The notes under the pieces were generated by a model that saw only the letters and a list, made by a program, of their open reading frames with translations, was not told where the DNA came from and did not search any database. A program made the position numbers and the translations under genes. A stretch of 21,415 bases of DNA, from positions 962,360 to 983,774 of the forward strand of contig BFEA01000073.1 in the NCBI GenBank assembly GCA_003427395.1. The letters are read 5' to 3'. Numbering within the stretch: position 1 is the first letter of the stretch; each line of letters begins with the position of its first letter. Of the stretch, positions 17,452 to 21,415 are shown piece by piece. This stretch comes from Chara braunii. Taxonomy: Eukaryota; Streptophyta; Charophyceae; Charales; Characeae.

Positions 17452-18001
17452 GTAATACTGCAAGGAAATGAATAATAGCAAACTTCAGTAATCAAACGGC
17501 ATCATACATATGAGATCAGACAGTTCTGATCTCGAACCAACTGCAGGATTGCACCACGAGATTAAGCAAATGAGGTCACACCAAGAGTTCATAATTGACA
17601 ATGCTGAAGTAGTCTCATCATCATCATCAACGAAGAATCAATGTTGATATCCTATCTAGCGCCCCGGTGCCCAGACTACATGCAATAGATCCTACTGGCC
17701 TATACTACAGTGCAAGAAGTTCACGGCAACAGCTTTTCCGGAGTACGAGCGTACAGCGGCCAATGCCGCACGTTCCCAGCACCAGTTATGTCTCTAGCTA
17801 CACTCACAACCTCGTTTCCATTCACACAGCGGCCACGTGTACCCGAGGACCACCGTAGATTCAGAATCAGACTTTGTTTTGCTGTGTTCCCTGGATACGT
17901 TTGTGATCATGCGATCTTGCAAGTATGCCCCGTGTTTAGTTGGTGAGCTTGGACGTGGTGTGTGCAAGTGCAAACGCACGCGGGTGAGTCTCAGTTTGGT
18001 G
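14404..18001. repeat. Y2, identical copy of Y
   Basis: Contains, at an offset of 14403, the TAAGG hairpin array (14404-14696), (AAT)n tracts (15428-15568, 16152-16219, 17363-17451), cassette R1 with modules 16420-16539 and 16938-17003, and alpha2 at 17675-17785. No called difference from 1-3598 was found where compared, including microsatellite lengths. Confidence 0.8.
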
Positions 18002-18759
18002 AGGTCGGACGGTGTCATTGACGATTGACCCGGGGTAGCATTCGCATGAGAACCATAATGTCAGGTGCGCATCTTGGGACATTTCCATGGAAGGCAAAAG
18101 GCGAAGCAGAAATGAAGTAGCACCTGTTAGGGCCACATAATGGACAACTCAGCAGAGTCCTGAGTATATACAGACGGAGAGAAGGGGATCAAACAGAGCA
18201 GAGGGATCAGGCGAAAGCTATGGAGCCACAGGTAAGTTCTCCTGCCTGTCTGTTTCTTGGTATATCAGTCCTCCCAACTGTCTATTTGTCGTCTGATTGT
18301 CTGTTCGCTGTTGGTTTGTCCAGTCGGTCCGCTCGTTTGGTTCGATCTGTCTGCACATCAGTGCTTGTCTTGATAGGTCTGCGTCTGTCCATGTGTGCTT
18401 GTGCATTCGTCTTCCCGGTGTGTCTGTTACCTGGTATATTTGTTCGCCCGGTATTGTCTGTTCGTCTTTCCCTCTTCTGTGTGTGTGTGTGTGTTACAGT
18501 CTGTGCGATTTTGTCTGTCTGTTCGGCCTGTTTGTCTGTTCTCTTTTAGTGTGTGCTTAGTAAGTAGCACTGTGGGATACCCAGGGTGGTACGGTGTGTG
18601 TGAACAGTGGGTTGTTGGGTGCTGAGTCGTCATAGCCAGTGGAAGTAAACTCTTATCTAGAAGCCCTATCTCTGAGTATTGAGTGGGCGCATGTCGCCAG
18701 TTCGTGGCGCTACTGTCTACATGCATAAAAAGTGAGAGTGGAAGCGGGTTTGATCGCCC

Positions 18760-18822
<63 letters not shown>

Positions 18823-19245
18823 GATAATAATAATAATAATAATAATTATAAGGAATATGAGTGTGAAAGATAAACAGAAAACCAAGTTGTTAATTCACAC
18901 AGATGTCCAAGTAGTCCAAGCGAGAGCAAATAGCACAAGGGAACCAAGTAACCATCCATTTGAGAATGATACAGAAGAATCGTGAGTTAAGGTCCAAGCC
19001 CACAGGGCCACACCAATAGCATAACCCAATGTAGCTCTCTCTTCCGACTGGCGCCAGGCGCCCTATCTACTCTACAGCCTATCACTACAACTACACTATG
19101 ACAGCAACCGAACAACTTGACTACCAGCAAGTGATGATATCAGCACCAATGCCGATCTCTCTCTCTGCCTGCTTATAAATGCCACGAGGCTATCAAGCAA
19201 AATAATAATAATAATAATAAATATAATAATAATAATTATAATAAT

Positions 19246-19294
<49 letters not shown>

Positions 19295-20198
19295 TAACAG
19301 CGAGATGATGTTCCAAATGGCATCATCACATTGAAAGCCAGATAGTCACACCGTGCTCAAAGAACAACATTGTACCAATAATACATCAATGGAGGTTCGT
19401 AGCCCTGAAACCCATGTCCATGGAGAGCAACTCTCTCCACTCAATACAAGAGTCTTGTTCCTTCACACTCACACTTGGCGCTCAACGCCCAGCCTGTTCC
19501 TACGCAGCTACTACAGACTACAAAAGACAATGCAACTGTTGACATCTGCGGCAATGCAGACCATCGCCAATACCAGGTAAGTGCCCCCACATCATCATCA
19601 TCATCATCATCATCACCATCTCACCTCATCTCCTCCTTCTCTCTCCCTTCTCTCTCCTTCTTCTCCATCTCCTCTCTCTCCCACTCTCTCTTCTTGGTCG
19701 AATCATGAACGTCTCACACATACACACACACCCACAGCCTGTCGTATACTGTAAAGATGCAGACCAGAACAAGAATCAACCGCTCATACCAAGTACAAGG
19801 TAGCGCAGCGGAGTGCGGGAATACCACTGATCCGCCTGATCAGTGTTATAAGGCAGACCAAACATACATCATCATCATTATCATCACCATTATTATAAAC
19901 CCATGTCGATATCCTATCTGGGCCGGCGCCCAGACTACAGATGGAGATACTACCTAGACTGTATACAATGCCGCTGATGACGTCAACAGCTCCCCGAAGT
20001 ACGAGCAGATCTCGGCCAATGCCGTTCGCCTCAAGCAGCAGGTACGTCTCCCGTATCACTCACAACCTCGATCCCCAACTCACAGATGCCACATGCACTC
20101 CCCCTCCTGTTTCTCATTTTGTTTTCGCGAACGTGCATAGCATTAATTGGAACTCGACAGTAATAGACATAATAATACTAATAATACTAATAATACTA

Positions 20199-20250
<52 letters not shown>

Positions 20251-21326
20251 TAATAATAATAATAATAATAAAAATATAGTGATAATACATGTATACAGTC
20301 TATCTTTCCGGTCCGGTGAAATCGAAGAGAGGGTGTGTTGTGTTCGGGGGATTGGTGTGCTACAGTACCGGCGACGACCGTCGGCAACGTGCTAGCTTCT
20401 CTCTCTCTCCCCCACACACACATTCATTATCCTTTGTCGTGTCAGTCATCCCTGATTAGCCACGTGGTCCAATCACATCGAGCACGTTGGGTAACCATAT
20501 GCACACACTCAAAGCTCTCTCTCTCTCTCTCACACACACTTTGTGTGTGTGCCCAGTTCGTTCCCCGCTGCATGATTTGTTCCCCACTGCGCCATTCATT
20601 CCGGACTTTCAAAATGAGTATGAATCTTTCGCGGTAACGAGGGAAGATTCATTCCTCTCTCCCCCCCCCCCACACACACACATGTACTAGCGAATCTTCC
20701 CACATTCTAGTGGTAGATTCATTCGATCTATTTTATTTATTTATTTATTTATTTATTCATTATTTTTAATTATTTATTTTATTTTATCGATGCATCATGA
20801 GGCAAGCCGCGGATTGAAGGTTTACTTGTTTCTCTCTTTGTCGTCGTCGTTGTCACCATCGTTGTCGTCGTTGCCGTCGCTCAGGTAAGTATCCTCCCTC
20901 CTTCTTTCTCCTTCTCCTTCTTCTCCTCCTCCTTCTTCTTCTTCTTCTTCTTCTTCTCTCTTTTCTACTTCACCTATCCTGTTCGCTTCTTCCCTTTCCT
21001 CCTTCCCTTCATGCGACTCTCCTCTCTATCTGTGCGATGCTACAACCCTTCTTCCGCGCATTTACTTTCTCTCTTGTCTCACCGCGAGGCCATCTCCTCT
21101 CCTTACTACCCCGCTAGCTATCTCCATCGTTTCCCCGCTCTTTCCTATCACGTTCCCCACGTGTTCCGCCCTTCCTTCGCGCGCCCATCTTCCCTACAAC
21201 CCGCGCAACTATCTCTATCGCGCGCGTGATAGACTCCATAGCTCCCCGACGCGGCTCTCCCTCTCTTCTTCTCGTAATGCATGGTCGAAAAACTGTCTCT
21301 CACACTCCACGTGCATGGACGGAAAA

Positions 21327-21344
<18 letters not shown>
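18002..21344. repeat. Z2, diverged copy of Z
   Basis: Carries beta2 (18174-18231), (AAT)n tracts (18761-18850, 19200-19294, 20168-20275), alpha4 with intact GTAAGT (19493-19576), alpha5 (19934-20041), the GAATGAATCT inverted repeat (20621-20652), (TTTA)n (20728-20787), the candidate first exon (20790-20884) and (CTT)n (20893-20966). It differs from Z1 by scattered SNPs and strongly by microsatellite length, and is about 90 bp shorter overall. Confidence 0.75.

Positions 21345-21415
<71 letters not shown>
21345..21415. repeat. (CA)n running off the window end
   Basis: At least 71 bp of CA preceded by (CT)n. It is the Z2 side of the tract whose other side may be 10683-10760. Confidence 0.95.

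Larger units (their letters stand above)
14404..21415. repeat. Second copy of the Y-Z half of the macro-repeat
   Basis: The segment begins with the same bases as position 1, immediately after the N at 14403, and ends in a (CA)n tract that runs off the window. It matches 1-3598 without a called-base difference in all parts compared (offset 14403). After the first called mismatch at 3599/18002 (G versus A) it diverges by scattered SNPs and by microsatellite length, and it supplies clean bases where 3379-3829 has Ns. Confidence 0.85.

Noticed and set aside
14404-21415. Terminal repeat of a circular or linear virus or plasmid with a 14403-bp period
   Set aside because: The copies diverge by SNPs and microsatellite length after 3.6 kb and no replication or capsid gene is present; a duplicated or mis-ordered genomic repeat explains the pattern better.

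Overview
Eukaryotic, essentially gene-free DNA. Evidence: long microsatellites everywhere ((AAT)n, (CA)n, (TTTA)n, (GTC)n, (CTT)n, (TA)n, poly-C), tRNA-like fragments of the SINE kind, CAG|GTAAGT-type splice-donor matches, and no reading frame that is both long and of ordinary composition (the longest, about 175 codons, are microsatellite or pyrimidine-tract translations). I do not recognise any protein, rRNA or complete tRNA. The texture resembles microsatellite-rich animal genomes such as decapod crustaceans or flatworms, but that is a weak guess and the species is not identifiable from this sequence.

Layout. The window is built from one macro-repeat. Unit 1 (1-10682) reads Y (1-3598), Z (3599-7024), a (CA)n tract, W (7061-8589), X (8590-10682). 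It is followed by (CA)n-W2-X2 (10683-14403) and then Y2-Z2-(CA)n (14404-21415). Placing 14404-21415 in front of 10683-14403 gives a second complete unit of 10733 bp against 10682 bp for unit 1. X1 and X2 match even in the positions of their Ns, and Y1 and Y2 match including three microsatellite lengths, while Z and W differ by a few per cent and by microsatellite length. The simplest reading is two tandem copies or two alleles whose end segments were filled from one consensus, with the second copy broken and mis-ordered at a long (CA)n tract.

Content of one unit. Y opens with an array of short TAAGG...CTTA hairpin repeats, then unique DNA with small inverted repeats. Y and Z then hold a decaying series of cassettes separated by (AAT)n tracts. 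The cassettes share blocks in the same order and contain exon-like modules: an AG acceptor after a GGCGC...GCGCC hairpin, then 120, 111, 84 or 108 nt (all multiples of three), then a donor-like site. The end of Z and W are two diverged versions of one series: GAATGAATCT inverted repeat, (TTTA)n, (GTC)n, (CTT)n. X is a 2.1-kb field of perfect or near-perfect hairpins with a degenerate tRNA-like T-arm on the minus strand and three short modules that recur in reversed order on the same strand.

No pathway or operon can be inferred. The most interesting candidates are the tandem exon-like cassette array, the hairpin field in X and the beginning of Y, and the assembly structure itself, which limits what can be concluded about copy number. 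Alignments were made by eye.
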